Part shown: piece by piece, positions 52,488-60,796 of the stretch | How the letters are laid out: each line of letters starts with the position of its first letter | How positions within the stretch are numbered: the first letter of the stretch is position 1 | Source: Luteimonas suaedae | GTDB taxonomy: Bacteria; Pseudomonadota; Gammaproteobacteria; Xanthomonadales; Xanthomonadaceae | DNA length: 64,000 bases | Assembly: GCF_008312895.1 (NCBI RefSeq) | Contig: NZ_VSSP01000004.1 | Location: 248,001-312,000, forward strand | Reading direction: 5' to 3' | Notes under the pieces: generated by a model | The model's database searches: none | Seen by the model: the letters and a program-made list of their open reading frames with translations, nothing else | Told to the model about the DNA's origin: nothing | Program-made: the position numbers and the translations under genes

Positions 52488-54080
52488 CTAATCGCCGAGT
52501 GCGAGTTCTGCTGCGAGCACGAATGACACTCCCTTGGCCAAGGTCGCGTGCTCGAAGTTGCCAGCAGAAACTGCAGACTCCAACACCGCTTGTGCTTGAG
52601 TCAAGACTGAATCATCCACAAAACTGACTACCGCCTCCTTCTTGAGAGCCTTCGTGCCTTCAAGCGCAATGAGCTCCATGGGCTTCCTGTCGCCTCTCCC
52701 CCGATCCTGCTGCTGCGGGGCCGTGGTATCGCCAATGTAGGTTTGGCCAGCTGTGGCATTTTGGTCGAGATCAACGATCGTCAAGTTCTTGAGTGTCTCA
52801 TCTGTGGGCGCCTTGCTCGGGTCATCGTATCGAAAATCCTTCAGGCCAGGAATCAGGTTCTCCATAATATCGAAATTGAGCTGGCCAGCATGAGTGATTC
52901 CTCCCAGCATTGCTGATCTATGGAACAACGTGGTCGTGAGAGGCGCAAATCCAGTACGGTAAAGCGGCGGCCGGCCGGTATGGAATCGATTGCGGAACTC
53001 TCGATAGTGCAAGATAAGAGGTTCGGTCGTGTCGTTTTGATCTGCAAGGTACGCTAGCGCCTCCTCAGTGTCATTGAGCCACTCGTTGTACAGATAGGCT
53101 GGCGCCCTCTTGCGTTGATCGCGCAAGAACCTCGACGCAGGCACGGCAGGGTAGAAATGCCGGTGATTCTCTCCGCCACCACCATTGATGTGAATGGTGA
53201 AGGGATCCACCGTCGAGTCGTGAAGGTAGATCGGCAAATAGACGCCAAGGCAGACTTCGCGCCATCTCGTGTATCTCTCTTCGCCGCTGAGCTTGGTTTG
53301 AGCCGCCTGCTCCTGTGGGTTGACCGCTATTCCATACCTTTCGGCGAGGCTGGTGGCGATCTTGAGATCCTTCTTCCACCGCGGGGTGGTCGCTGATCTG
53401 AAAATAGCTCTTGACGGCGATACATCTGCTCTTGCGAGGCCGGTCTTGGCCAGGGCGAAGATGGCGCGTGAGTCAACACCGCCTGTCAGGTCGAGGGTGA
53501 TCCGGATACGATCATCGAGGAAAAGTGTGGCGAAGCGGGAGGTCCAGGTGTCGATGAAGGACCGCAGCGCGTCGGGATAAGGCAGCAGCGAAGGCTCTGG
53601 CCTGGCCTTCTCCCGCAGCCCGCAAGGGGTCAATACAAGTCTACGATCGGAAGGGAGTAGCCGTATCTCATTGAAGATCGTAGCGAACGAGCTGACCTGC
53701 TTGGTAAAGGTTATTCCCCACGACAATGCATCAAGCTGGGGAAGATTGGGTGCGAGGCGGACACCGTTTTCTCGAAGATGGTCCACGAGGCGTGCCAATG
53801 AGTTGGACACGGCCCAGACACCAGCCTTGTCGTAGTAGAAGAGTTTTGCCGTACCGGCGGCATCCGCACCAAACTCAACGGTTTCCGACGTGCGTTCAAT
53901 AGAAATGTAGCAGCCGTCTTCGCCAGGACCGATGACGCGTCCGGTTGCTGCAGCGTACTGCGCTGCCCCCTCGGCACCGAAGATGTAGTCGGAGTCGACG
54001 AAGCAGTATCCGTGAAACCCAGTGGACGGGGGGGGAGTAAAGGTTGAGTAAAGCATGTAGATGCTCGGCGTGATGCTCAT
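52488..54080 (-). CDS. Asparagine-synthase-like protein lacking the N-terminal Cys
   Basis: A 530-residue protein. The C-terminal half has an ATP-pyrophosphatase loop LTGGVDSRAIFAL, like SGGxDS of asparagine synthetases. The N-terminal ~150 residues resemble a class-II glutaminase fold (FGADAAGTAKLFYYDKAGVW) but there is no Cys at position 2 (MSITPSI). It may use free ammonia or another nucleophile, or form a different amide or lactam. Amidation of uronic acids occurs in other O-antigen loci with WbpO-type enzymes (WbpS). A run of eight C lies in codons 15-18. It is last in the minus-strand operon. Confidence 0.7.
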   Translation of the reverse strand: MSITPSIYMLYSTFTPPPSTGFHGYCFVDSDYIFGAEGAAQYAAATGRVIGPGEDGCYISIERTSETVEFGADAAGTAKLFYYDKAGVWAVSNSLARLVDHLRENGVRLAPNLPQLDALSWGITFTKQVSSFATIFNEIRLLPSDRRLVLTPCGLREKARPEPSLLPYPDALRSFIDTWTSRFATLFLDDRIRITLDLTGGVDSRAIFALAKTGLARADVSPSRAIFRSATTPRWKKDLKIATSLAERYGIAVNPQEQAAQTKLSGEERYTRWREVCLGVYLPIYLHDSTVDPFTIHINGGGGENHRHFYPAVPASRFLRDQRKRAPAYLYNEWLNDTEEALAYLADQNDTTEPLILHYREFRNRFHTGRPPLYRTGFAPLTTTLFHRSAMLGGITHAGQLNFDIMENLIPGLKDFRYDDPSKAPTDETLKNLTIVDLDQNATAGQTYIGDTTAPQQQDRGRGDRKPMELIALEGTKALKKEAVVSFVDDSVLTQAQAVLESAVSAGNFEHATLAKGVSFVLAAELALGD

Positions 54081-54288
54081 GCGGCTGATCGTACTCGATT
54101 GTCGGGCTGCGGCGTAGGCGTGGCCCGTGATTGGAACCAGGCAGCAGAACGTCTGGCAAGTGTTGGCAGCTAATCCAGAAGAATCGTCCTGTCCCACGAG
54201 AACCAGATTCTCTCGACCCTCAAGCCGGCTGTCGCCGGGATTACGCTGCCGGCCCTCCCGAGGGGCCGGCGGGGACGAAGTCGCAGGC

Positions 54289-55155
54289 TCAATGCCCTTG
54301 GAGCTCGAGCTCTCGCGAGATGGGGAACGGTCGCGGAGATACGATGTTGAATGGAATATAGGGGCGCCGTCCGCGGCTTCTCAGTTCGTCGTACCAGCGG
54401 CGATAGGACTCGACGTATGCACGACGTGGAGGCGAAAGCATGTCAGCGGCGCCGTCCGCAGCGAGGACCACCGGAGCACTCTGTGCAGTTGACAATGACT
54501 CCCCCCGATACAGGGCGCGATACATGAGGCGCGGAACGTTGCGATGCGCGTCGCGGCCGTAAACGAACCTGATCCGTTCGAAGAACTCGTCGTCTGCCGA
54601 CGTTCTGACGCTGTCGAACCACCCTATGTCACCCAAGACCTTCCTTTTGAACATAAGACTGATCAGTGCTTGCCGCTCATGCAGCCCTCCCATCGGGACG
54701 ATCTGGTTCGCTGAGTCGACCCTGACGTAGTTGCACGTGGTAGCAATCAGGTCAGCGTCTAGTAGTAGACGGGCCTGCACGCTGATCCGATCAGAGTAGC
54801 TGATATCGTCGCTGTCCATGAAGGTGATCAGCTCACCTCGGGAGATGGACATGCCGATGTTTTTCGCGCGGTAGGTGCCATGGTTCCGCGCCAGGTGAAA
54901 GGGGCGTATGCGGCTGTCCTGGCTCGCGAGTCGGGTCAGAATGCGAGGGCACTCATCCGTGCTCCCGTCGTTGACGACTATCAATTCCAGCCGCTCCCAG
55001 CCGCGTTGCCCGAGCACTGAGCGGATGGCGCTCTCGAGCCATTGGGCAGTATTGAAACAGGTCATTATGACACTGACTAGCGATTGCTCGCTCACCATCG
55101 CAGCCGGTGCGGATAATGGTGCGCCTTGGGGCCGGTCGAAGAGGACCGCAGTCAT
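54289..55155 (-). CDS. GT2 family glycosyltransferase
   Basis: A 288-residue GT-A enzyme: LVSVIMTCFNTAQWLESAIR, then LIVVNDGSTDECPRIL, and the metal motif TFMDSDDISYSDR. It aligns as a single-domain version of the GT2 domains in the large fusion proteins. The start at 55155 (MTAVLFDRPQG) lies 13 bases after the epimerase stop; no Shine-Dalgarno is visible. The longer ORF start at 55284 would overlap the epimerase gene. Confidence 0.83.
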   Translation of the reverse strand: MTAVLFDRPQGAPLSAPAAMVSEQSLVSVIMTCFNTAQWLESAIRSVLGQRGWERLELIVVNDGSTDECPRILTRLASQDSRIRPFHLARNHGTYRAKNIGMSISRGELITFMDSDDISYSDRISVQARLLLDADLIATTCNYVRVDSANQIVPMGGLHERQALISLMFKRKVLGDIGWFDSVRTSADDEFFERIRFVYGRDAHRNVPRLMYRALYRGESLSTAQSAPVVLAADGAADMLSPPRRAYVESYRRWYDELRSRGRRPYIPFNIVSPRPFPISRELELQGH

Positions 55156-55168
55156 CACGGCTGTCGCG

Positions 55169-56290
55169 TCATGCGATGGCTCGCTGCTCCAACCATGCTT
55201 CGATGGCTGCGGCGACTCTCGGCGCAGCGTTTCCGTCCCAGCGTGGGATAACGGAGGGCTCGGGCATGGGGGATGCAAGGACACGATCGATCTCGAGTCC
55301 GGCGTTTTCCGGGCGGGCGAGCCGGTTGGTCCCCAAGGTCACTGTTTCAGGTCTCTCGGTATTGGGCCGGAACGTCAGGCATGGGATTCCGAGGATGCTG
55401 GTTTCCTCCTGCAGGCCCCCTGAATCCGTGAGTGCGACCCTGGCGTATGACAGCAGTGAAATGAATTCGGAGTAGCGCAATGGGGGAACCAGATTGACCC
55501 GCCCTCCTATGAGCAGGCCATGCCGTTCGAGGGCTCTTTCGCTTCGTGGATGCACCGGGAACACCACAGGCAGTCGTTCCGCGGCAACTTCCAGGAGGCG
55601 GACGATCTGCTGCAGATGGCCGGCGATGTCAACGTTGGATGGTCTATGGAAGGTTGCTACCGCATAGCCGCCTTCCTCGAGTCCGTGCTCCGACCAGAGG
55701 CGTTTAGTCGGGAGTAGCAGATCTTTTTGCGCAAGCATTTTCTTCAGCGCATCGATCATCAGGTTTCCGGCAAAGGTAATGCTGTCGGCGCTCCTGCCCT
55801 CCCGCAACAGGTTTTCCGTGGCGCTGTGGGTGGTGGTGAACAGTAGATCGCATACGCTGTCAACCATGCGACGGTTCAGCTCTTCAGGCATGGTGAGGTC
55901 GCCGCTCCTCAATCCAGCCTCGACGTGCGCGACAGGAATCTGCATGCGCTTGGCAGCATATGTGGCCGCGAAAGTTGAATCTACGTCGCCAAACACCAGC
56001 ACGAGTTGCGGTGGTGAGGAATCCAGATGGGCGGCGTACTTCCCAATCATCTCGCCCATTCGGTGCCCCATGTCGCCGGCCTCGAGATCGATGCGGTGGA
56101 CCTCGGGCAGCGCGATTTGCACGTCTTCCAAGGTCTGGGTGGTCATGGGGCCCAGCGTGTGCTGCGCCAGGAACACCAACCGTGGGCGGCACCAGTCAAC
56201 ATCTCTCAGGCAGGCAAGCAACGGCCCCGCCTTGACGATATTGGGGCGTGTGCCGATGACGAGGTCGATCAAGGGGGGGGGGGGTCTCAT
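55169..56290 (-). CDS. UDP-GlcNAc 2-epimerase 1, with 12-nt poly-C tract at its 5' end
   Basis: A 373-residue non-hydrolysing UDP-N-acetylglucosamine 2-epimerase homologue. Landmarks are LVIGTRPNIVKAGPLL, VFGDVDSTFAATYAAKRM, VAHVEAGLRSGDLTMPEELN and LTDSGGLQEETSILGIPCL. Codons 3-6 are four Pro encoded by twelve consecutive C (plus 56273-56284), directly after MR. Slippage there would shift the frame and abolish the protein. An in-frame ATG at 56335 lies upstream of the tract and would be affected equally. It shares only moderate similarity with the second epimerase, so it may use a different UDP-sugar. Confidence 0.85.
   Translation of the reverse strand: MRPPPPLIDLVIGTRPNIVKAGPLLACLRDVDWCRPRLVFLAQHTLGPMTTQTLEDVQIALPEVHRIDLEAGDMGHRMGEMIGKYAAHLDSSPPQLVLVFGDVDSTFAATYAAKRMQIPVAHVEAGLRSGDLTMPEELNRRMVDSVCDLLFTTTHSATENLLREGRSADSITFAGNLMIDALKKMLAQKDLLLPTKRLWSEHGLEEGGYAVATFHRPSNVDIAGHLQQIVRLLEVAAERLPVVFPVHPRSERALERHGLLIGGRVNLVPPLRYSEFISLLSYARVALTDSGGLQEETSILGIPCLTFRPNTERPETVTLGTNRLARPENAGLEIDRVLASPMPEPSVIPRWDGNAAPRVAAAIEAWLEQRAIA
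56273..56284 (-). repeat. Poly-C tract (12 nt), candidate phase-variation element
   Basis: Twelve C in a row on the coding strand, six bases after the epimerase ATG. It is the longest homopolymer noticed in the window. Tracts of this length slip frequently in bacteria. Confidence 0.85.
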
Positions 56291-56382
56291 TTCAGTTAAA
56301 CGACCTCGGTGCTTTTTTGAGAAGCGGCGGCGCATTCGAATTGAGTATCAGGGGGGATCATTGGTAAACAGTGCAATGAGTT

Positions 56383-57549
56383 TCAGTTTGGTGAAGCGGT
56401 ATGAGAGGGCATCATGGCTCTCATGGGAATGTCCGCGATGACCTTCGCAATTCGCTGGGAAGCTTTTCCATCGCCATAGGGATTGCTCGCGCGGGCCATG
56501 GCCTGGTATACCCTCGCATCATCGAGCAGCCGGAACGTTTCGGAACAGATAACGTTGCTGTCAGTGCCCACTAGCCGCACCGTGCCGGCGGCGACGGCTT
56601 CGGGGCGTTCCGTTGCATCACGCATGAGAAGCACGGGTTTGCCCAACGAAGGGGCTTCTTCCTGGATGCCTCCGGAATCAGTAATGATGATATCGGCTTG
56701 GGACATCAGGTGGACGAATGGCAGGTAATCTTGCGGCTCGATGAGGTGCACGCCGGGATGGTCGCCGAGGATGCGCTTCACAGGCTCCTGGACATTGGGG
56801 TTGAGGTGGACCGGATAAACCACCTGGGCATCACCGCGAGCAGTGATGCATTTGATTGCACGACAGATTTCCTCAAAACCCCTACCGAAGCTCTCCCGTC
56901 GATGACCGGTCACCAGGACAAGGCGCTTGTTCGCCTCAAGAAAGGGGAACAGGGCGGCCAAGGAGCGTGCAAGTCCTGAAGTGGAGCGAATTTTCTTCGA
57001 CGCGGCCAGCAACGCATCAATCACGGTGTTGCCCGTTACATGGATGTGATCGTCGTCGATGCCCTCGGCCAGCAGATTATCGCGCGCGCGCGCAGTGGGA
57101 GCGAAGTGCAGCAGGGCCAGTGGAGAAGTCAGGCGCCGATTCATTTCCTCCGGCCATGGGGCGGCCATGTTCCCGGTGCGCAAGCCGGCTTCGACGTGAC
57201 CTACCGGCACTCCCGCATAGAAAGCCGCGAGCGAAGTGGCGAGGGTGGTGCTGGTATCCCCATGCACCAGTACCAAGTCCGGTCTCCGTCGGGCGATCAC
57301 CTGCGCCATGCCGACGAGGATGCGCGAAAACAGGTCGGGCAGGCTCTGGTTGGCCTGCATGAGGTCCAAGTCGTCGTCGGGGACAATGCCGAACAGTTCA
57401 AGCACCTGATCCAGCATATGACGGTGCTGGGCGGATACGGCGACCATGGGTCGGATGTGTTGGTGCTCCCCCAGGGCCCGAACCACGGGCGCCATCTTGA
57501 TCGCTTCCGGACGGGTGCCGAAGACAACCATGACCTTCTTGCTTGGCAT
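56383..57549 (-). CDS. wecB: UDP-GlcNAc 2-epimerase 2
   Basis: A 388-residue enzyme closer to canonical WecB. Visible: [74 protein letters not shown] and [20 protein letters not shown]. It makes UDP-ManNAc from UDP-GlcNAc. It is the first gene of the minus-strand polysaccharide operon, adjacent to etfA. The start at 57549 ([15 protein letters not shown]) follows TTCTCCGGAGAACACG-type sequence with GGAG upstream. Confidence 0.92.
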   Translation of the reverse strand: MPSKKVMVVFGTRPEAIKMAPVVRALGEHQHIRPMVAVSAQHRHMLDQVLELFGIVPDDDLDLMQANQSLPDLFSRILVGMAQVIARRRPDLVLVHGDTSTTLATSLAAFYAGVPVGHVEAGLRTGNMAAPWPEEMNRRLTSPLALLHFAPTARARDNLLAEGIDDDHIHVTGNTVIDALLAASKKIRSTSGLARSLAALFPFLEANKRLVLVTGHRRESFGRGFEEICRAIKCITARGDAQVVYPVHLNPNVQEPVKRILGDHPGVHLIEPQDYLPFVHLMSQADIIITDSGGIQEEAPSLGKPVLLMRDATERPEAVAAGTVRLVGTDSNVICSETFRLLDDARVYQAMARASNPYGDGKASQRIAKVIADIPMRAMMPSHTASPN

Positions 57550-57560
57550 CGTGTTCTCCG

Positions 57561-57590
57561 GAAAAGCGAAGGGGCCGATGCTGCGGCCCC
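57561..57590 (-). terminator. Probable terminator of etfA
   Basis: On the minus strand GGGGCC - 8-base loop - GGCCCC is followed by TTCGCTTTTCC. It lies 28 bases after the etfA stop codon and would insulate the core etf genes from the polysaccharide operon downstream. Confidence 0.55.
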
Positions 57591-57618
57591 AGGAATTAGG
57601 GCCTCCGGTGAAGGAGCG

Positions 57619-58557
57619 TCAAAGTGCCGCCTCAAGCTCCGGCAACACCTTGAACAAATCCCCTACCAGCCCGATGTCCGCGATCTCGAAGATCGCCGAG
57701 TCCGGATCCTTGTTGATCGCGACAATGGTCCCGGCGTCCTTGATGCCGGTCAGGTGCTGGATGGCGCCGGAGATACCGATGGCGATGTACAGATCCGGGG
57801 CGATGATCTTGCCGGTCTGGCCAACCTGCAGCTCGTTGGGCACATAGCCGGCGTCGACAGCGGCGCGGGAGGCGCCGACCGCGGCGCCGATCTTGTCCGC
57901 GAAGTCGAAGACGATCTTGAAATTCTCCTCCGAGCCGACGCCGCGGCCGCCAGAGACCACGCGCTTGGCGCTCTGCAGGTCAGGGCGATCGGATTCGCCG
58001 ACGGCGAGGTCGACGAAGCGGGTATGCGTGGGCAGTTCGGCCTCGGCCGAAACGGCCTCGACCTCGGCACTGCCGTCGCGGGCGGCTTCCGGCCAGGAGG
58101 CGGTGCGCACGGTGGCGACCACGGCGCGGTCGCTCGGGGCCTCGACGGTGACGATGGCGTTGCCGGCGTAGATCGGCCGGGTGAAGACATGGCTCGATTC
58201 CACCGTCATCATGTCCGAGACCTGCGCGGTGCCGAGCAGGGCAGCGATCACCGGCATCAGGTCCTTGCCGAAGGTGGTGGAGGGGCCAAAGACGTGGCTG
58301 TAGCCCTCGGCGAGCTTTGCCACCTGCGGGCCGAGCACCTGCGCGACCGGATGAGCGTTGGCGTCGTTGGTGACGGTCAGCACCTTGCGCACGCCGCCGA
58401 TCTTCGCGGCCTCGGCGGCGACCGCAGCGGGGTCGGCGGCCAGCACCACGATGTCGATGGCCTCGGGTTCGAGCGCCTGCGCGGCGGACACGCATTTTGC
58501 GGTCGAACCGTTGAGCTTGCCTTCGAGGTGTTCGGCGACGATGAGGACTTGGGACAT
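57619..58557 (-). CDS. etfA: Electron transfer flavoprotein alpha subunit
   Basis: A 312-residue FAD-binding subunit. The C-terminal FAD domain shows [61 protein letters not shown] and [17 protein letters not shown]. It passes electrons from acyl-CoA and other dehydrogenases to ETF-ubiquinone oxidoreductase. It follows etfB after a 168-base gap that holds a palindromic repeat. In Xanthomonas it marks one border of the LPS locus. Confidence 0.96.
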   Translation of the reverse strand: MSQVLIVAEHLEGKLNGSTAKCVSAAQALEPEAIDIVVLAADPAAVAAEAAKIGGVRKVLTVTNDANAHPVAQVLGPQVAKLAEGYSHVFGPSTTFGKDLMPVIAALLGTAQVSDMMTVESSHVFTRPIYAGNAIVTVEAPSDRAVVATVRTASWPEAARDGSAEVEAVSAEAELPTHTRFVDLAVGESDRPDLQSAKRVVSGGRGVGSEENFKIVFDFADKIGAAVGASRAAVDAGYVPNELQVGQTGKIIAPDLYIAIGISGAIQHLTGIKDAGTIVAINKDPDSAIFEIADIGLVGDLFKVLPELEAAL

Positions 58558-58583
58558 GGCAGGGTTCCTTGGTGTTCCGCTTT

Positions 58584-58715
58584 TGTAGGAGCGCGCCTTG
58601 CGCGCGAAGCCGGCGTGGGCAGGGGTGCGGTTGGGATTAGCTAGCCGTGTTGCCGGCGGAGGAGTGCGGACTCCGGGCCGGTCACGCGGTTTCGCGCGTA
58701 TGACGCGCTCCTACG
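58584..58715. repeat. GTAGGAGCGCGCCTTGCGCG-type inverted repeat between etfB and etfA
   Basis: TTGTAGGAGCGCGCC... (58584-58613) is mirrored imperfectly by an arm ending TGACGCGCTCCTACG (about 58677-58715). It is inside the etfBA transcript, where the hairpin could stabilise or separate the two messages. Confidence 0.7.
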
Positions 58716-58725
58716 GGGATGGGGA

Positions 58726-59472
58726 TCAGAGCAGGCCTTTTTCCTTCAGCTTGGCGACCAGTTCGGCCGCATCTTTGACCATCACACCCTTGCTGCGCTT
58801 GGGCGGTGCCGCATAGCCGGTGGTCTCGAGAAAGTCCCCCGATTTCACATCGAGGTCGGCGAAGGGGATCGTCTCCAGCGGCTTGCTCTTGGCCTTCATG
58901 ATGTCCGGCAGCTTGATGAAACGCGGCTCGTTCAGGCGAAGGTCGGTGGTGACCACGGCCGGCAGATCGACCTCCAGCGTCTCCAAGCCGGCGTCCACCT
59001 CGCGGGTCACCGTGGCCTTGCCGTCGGCGATGACAAGCTTGCTGGCGAAGGTCGCCTGCGGGCGCCCCCACAGCGTGGCCAGCATCTGCCCGGTCTGGTT
59101 GGCGTCGTCGTCGATCGCCTGCTTACCCAGGATCACCAGGTCCGGCTGCTCCTTCTCGATCAGCTTGAGGAAGGTGCGTGCGGCCGTCAGCGGCTGCACC
59201 GGCCCATCGATGACCACGTGCAGGGCACGGTTGGCGCCCATCGCCAGGCCGTTGCGCAGGTGCGCCTGGGCGTCCGCCGGGGCGATCGTGGCGACTACCA
59301 CCTCGGTGGCGACACCGCTGTCTCGCAGGCGCAGGGCCTCTTCCAGCGCGATGTCGTCGAACGGGTTGGGCGACAGCTTGACGCCGTCTGTGACCACGCC
59401 GGAGCCGTCCGGCTTGACCTGGATGCGGACGTTGTAGTCCACCACGCGCTTGTAGCCGACGAGGATCTTCAT
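58726..59472 (-). CDS. etfB: Electron transfer flavoprotein beta subunit
   Basis: A 248-residue AMP-binding subunit. It has MKILVGYKRVVDYNVRIQVK, NPFDDIALEEALRLRDSG and the ETF beta signature region TREVDAGLETLEVDLPAVVT. It forms the heterodimer with EtfA. A -10-like TAAAAT lies upstream on the minus strand (59536-59541). Confidence 0.96.
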   Translation of the reverse strand: MKILVGYKRVVDYNVRIQVKPDGSGVVTDGVKLSPNPFDDIALEEALRLRDSGVATEVVVATIAPADAQAHLRNGLAMGANRALHVVIDGPVQPLTAARTFLKLIEKEQPDLVILGKQAIDDDANQTGQMLATLWGRPQATFASKLVIADGKATVTREVDAGLETLEVDLPAVVTTDLRLNEPRFIKLPDIMKAKSKPLETIPFADLDVKSGDFLETTGYAAPPKRSKGVMVKDAAELVAKLKEKGLL

Positions 59473-59884
59473 CGTGCGAGGGGTTCCTTGGGTAAGGCCC
59501 GGCCTTGGCGACTGCGCGGGCGAGGTCGAACGCCGATTTTAACCGGCCGGCAGGGGCGACGCACAACTTCCTACGCCTGGCAGACGTCGGGAGACCGGCT
59601 TGCCGGACGCATGAGAAGCCCGAAGACCGGGCGATCGGCCCATCAGCGGCGGGTGAACGAAGATGTCGGCATGGGCGGACAATCCGGGCCGGGAGATGGG
59701 GCTGCGCCGCGAATCCCGGCCAGGCGGCGTTTGCGATAGGCTGAACAGGCATGTGCTCATAACGAACTGTCGCGCCCGGATCCGCTGCCGATCGGGGACA
59801 CTGAACGCACGCACCTTCACCCTGTCCGCCCGGCACGGTGTCGCCGGCGTGCTCCAGCCCACGAATCGCAAACACCACCATCGC
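59473..59884. other. Divergent region between etfB and cysD
   Basis: About 410 bases. On the minus strand TAAAAT (59536-59541), with TTGTGC 19 bp upstream, is a candidate etfB promoter. On the plus strand TAGGCT (59737-59742) is a weak -10 candidate for cysD. The cysD leader is about 140 bases long and contains no riboswitch that I could recognise. No gene is seen here. Confidence 0.45.
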
Positions 59885-60796
59885 ATGACCGATCCCTCCA
59901 GCCTTTCCCATCTCGACCGCCTCGAAGCGGAGAGCATCCAGATCCTCCGCGAAGTGGCCGCGGAGTTTCGCAATCCGGTGATGCTGTACTCGGTCGGCAA
60001 GGACAGTTCGGTGTTGCTGCATCTGCTGGTCAAGGCCTTCCACCCGGCGAAGCCGCCGATCCCGCTGCTGCACGTGGACACCGGCTGGAAGTTCCGCGAA
60101 ATGATCGCCTTCCGCGATCGCCGTGCCAGCGAAACCGGCGTCGAACTGCGGACCTGGACCAATCCGGACGGCCTCGCGCAGGGCGTCGGCCCGATCAGCC
60201 ATGGCGCCACCGTGCATACCGACGTGATGAAGACCCAGGCCCTGAAGCAGGCGCTGGACAAGTGGAGTTTCGACGCCGCGATCGGCGGTGCTCGGCGCGA
60301 CGAGGAGAAGTCGCGCGCCAAGGAGCGGATCTTCTCGTTCCGCAACGACCAGCACCGCTGGGATCCGAAGCGCCAGCGTCCCGAGCTGTGGAGTCTCTAC
60401 AACACCCGGATCCACAAGGGCGAATCGGTGCGGGTGTTTCCGATTTCAAACTGGACCGAGCTGGACGTCTGGCTCTACATCTTTCGCGAGGGCATCCCGG
60501 TGCCCTCGCTGTATTTCGCCGCCGAGCGCCCGGTGGTGGCCCGCGATGGCGCCTTGATCCTGGTCGACGACGAGCGTCTACCGCTGCGGGAAGGCGAGAC
60601 TCCCACGATGAGGAAGGTCCGCTTCCGCACCCTGGGCTGCTATCCGTTGACCGGAGCGATCGAGTCGGAGGCCGAGACGCTGGAGGAAATCATCGCCGAG
60701 ATGCTGGTCGCCACCACGTCCGAACGCCAGGGACGGGTGATCGACCACGATCCCGGCGCCTCGATGGAGAAGAAGAAGCAGGAGGGCTACTTCTGA
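59885..60796 (+). CDS. cysD: Sulfate adenylyltransferase subunit 2
   Basis: A 303-residue PP-loop ATP sulfurylase subunit: [20 protein letters not shown], the loop [15 protein letters not shown] and [20 protein letters not shown]. It converts sulfate and ATP to APS using GTP hydrolysis by CysN. Its stop TGA shares one base with the next ATG (TGATG), so translation is coupled. Length and C terminus (EKKKQEGYF) are normal. Confidence 0.97.
   Translation: MTDPSSLSHLDRLEAESIQILREVAAEFRNPVMLYSVGKDSSVLLHLLVKAFHPAKPPIPLLHVDTGWKFREMIAFRDRRASETGVELRTWTNPDGLAQGVGPISHGATVHTDVMKTQALKQALDKWSFDAAIGGARRDEEKSRAKERIFSFRNDQHRWDPKRQRPELWSLYNTRIHKGESVRVFPISNWTELDVWLYIFREGIPVPSLYFAAERPVVARDGALILVDDERLPLREGETPTMRKVRFRTLGCYPLTGAIESEAETLEEIIAEMLVATTSERQGRVIDHDPGASMEKKKQEGYF

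Noticed and set aside
59743-59884. A SAM-type or other sulfur riboswitch in the cysD leader
   Set aside because: No recognisable conserved core or terminator/antiterminator pair is visible in the leader.
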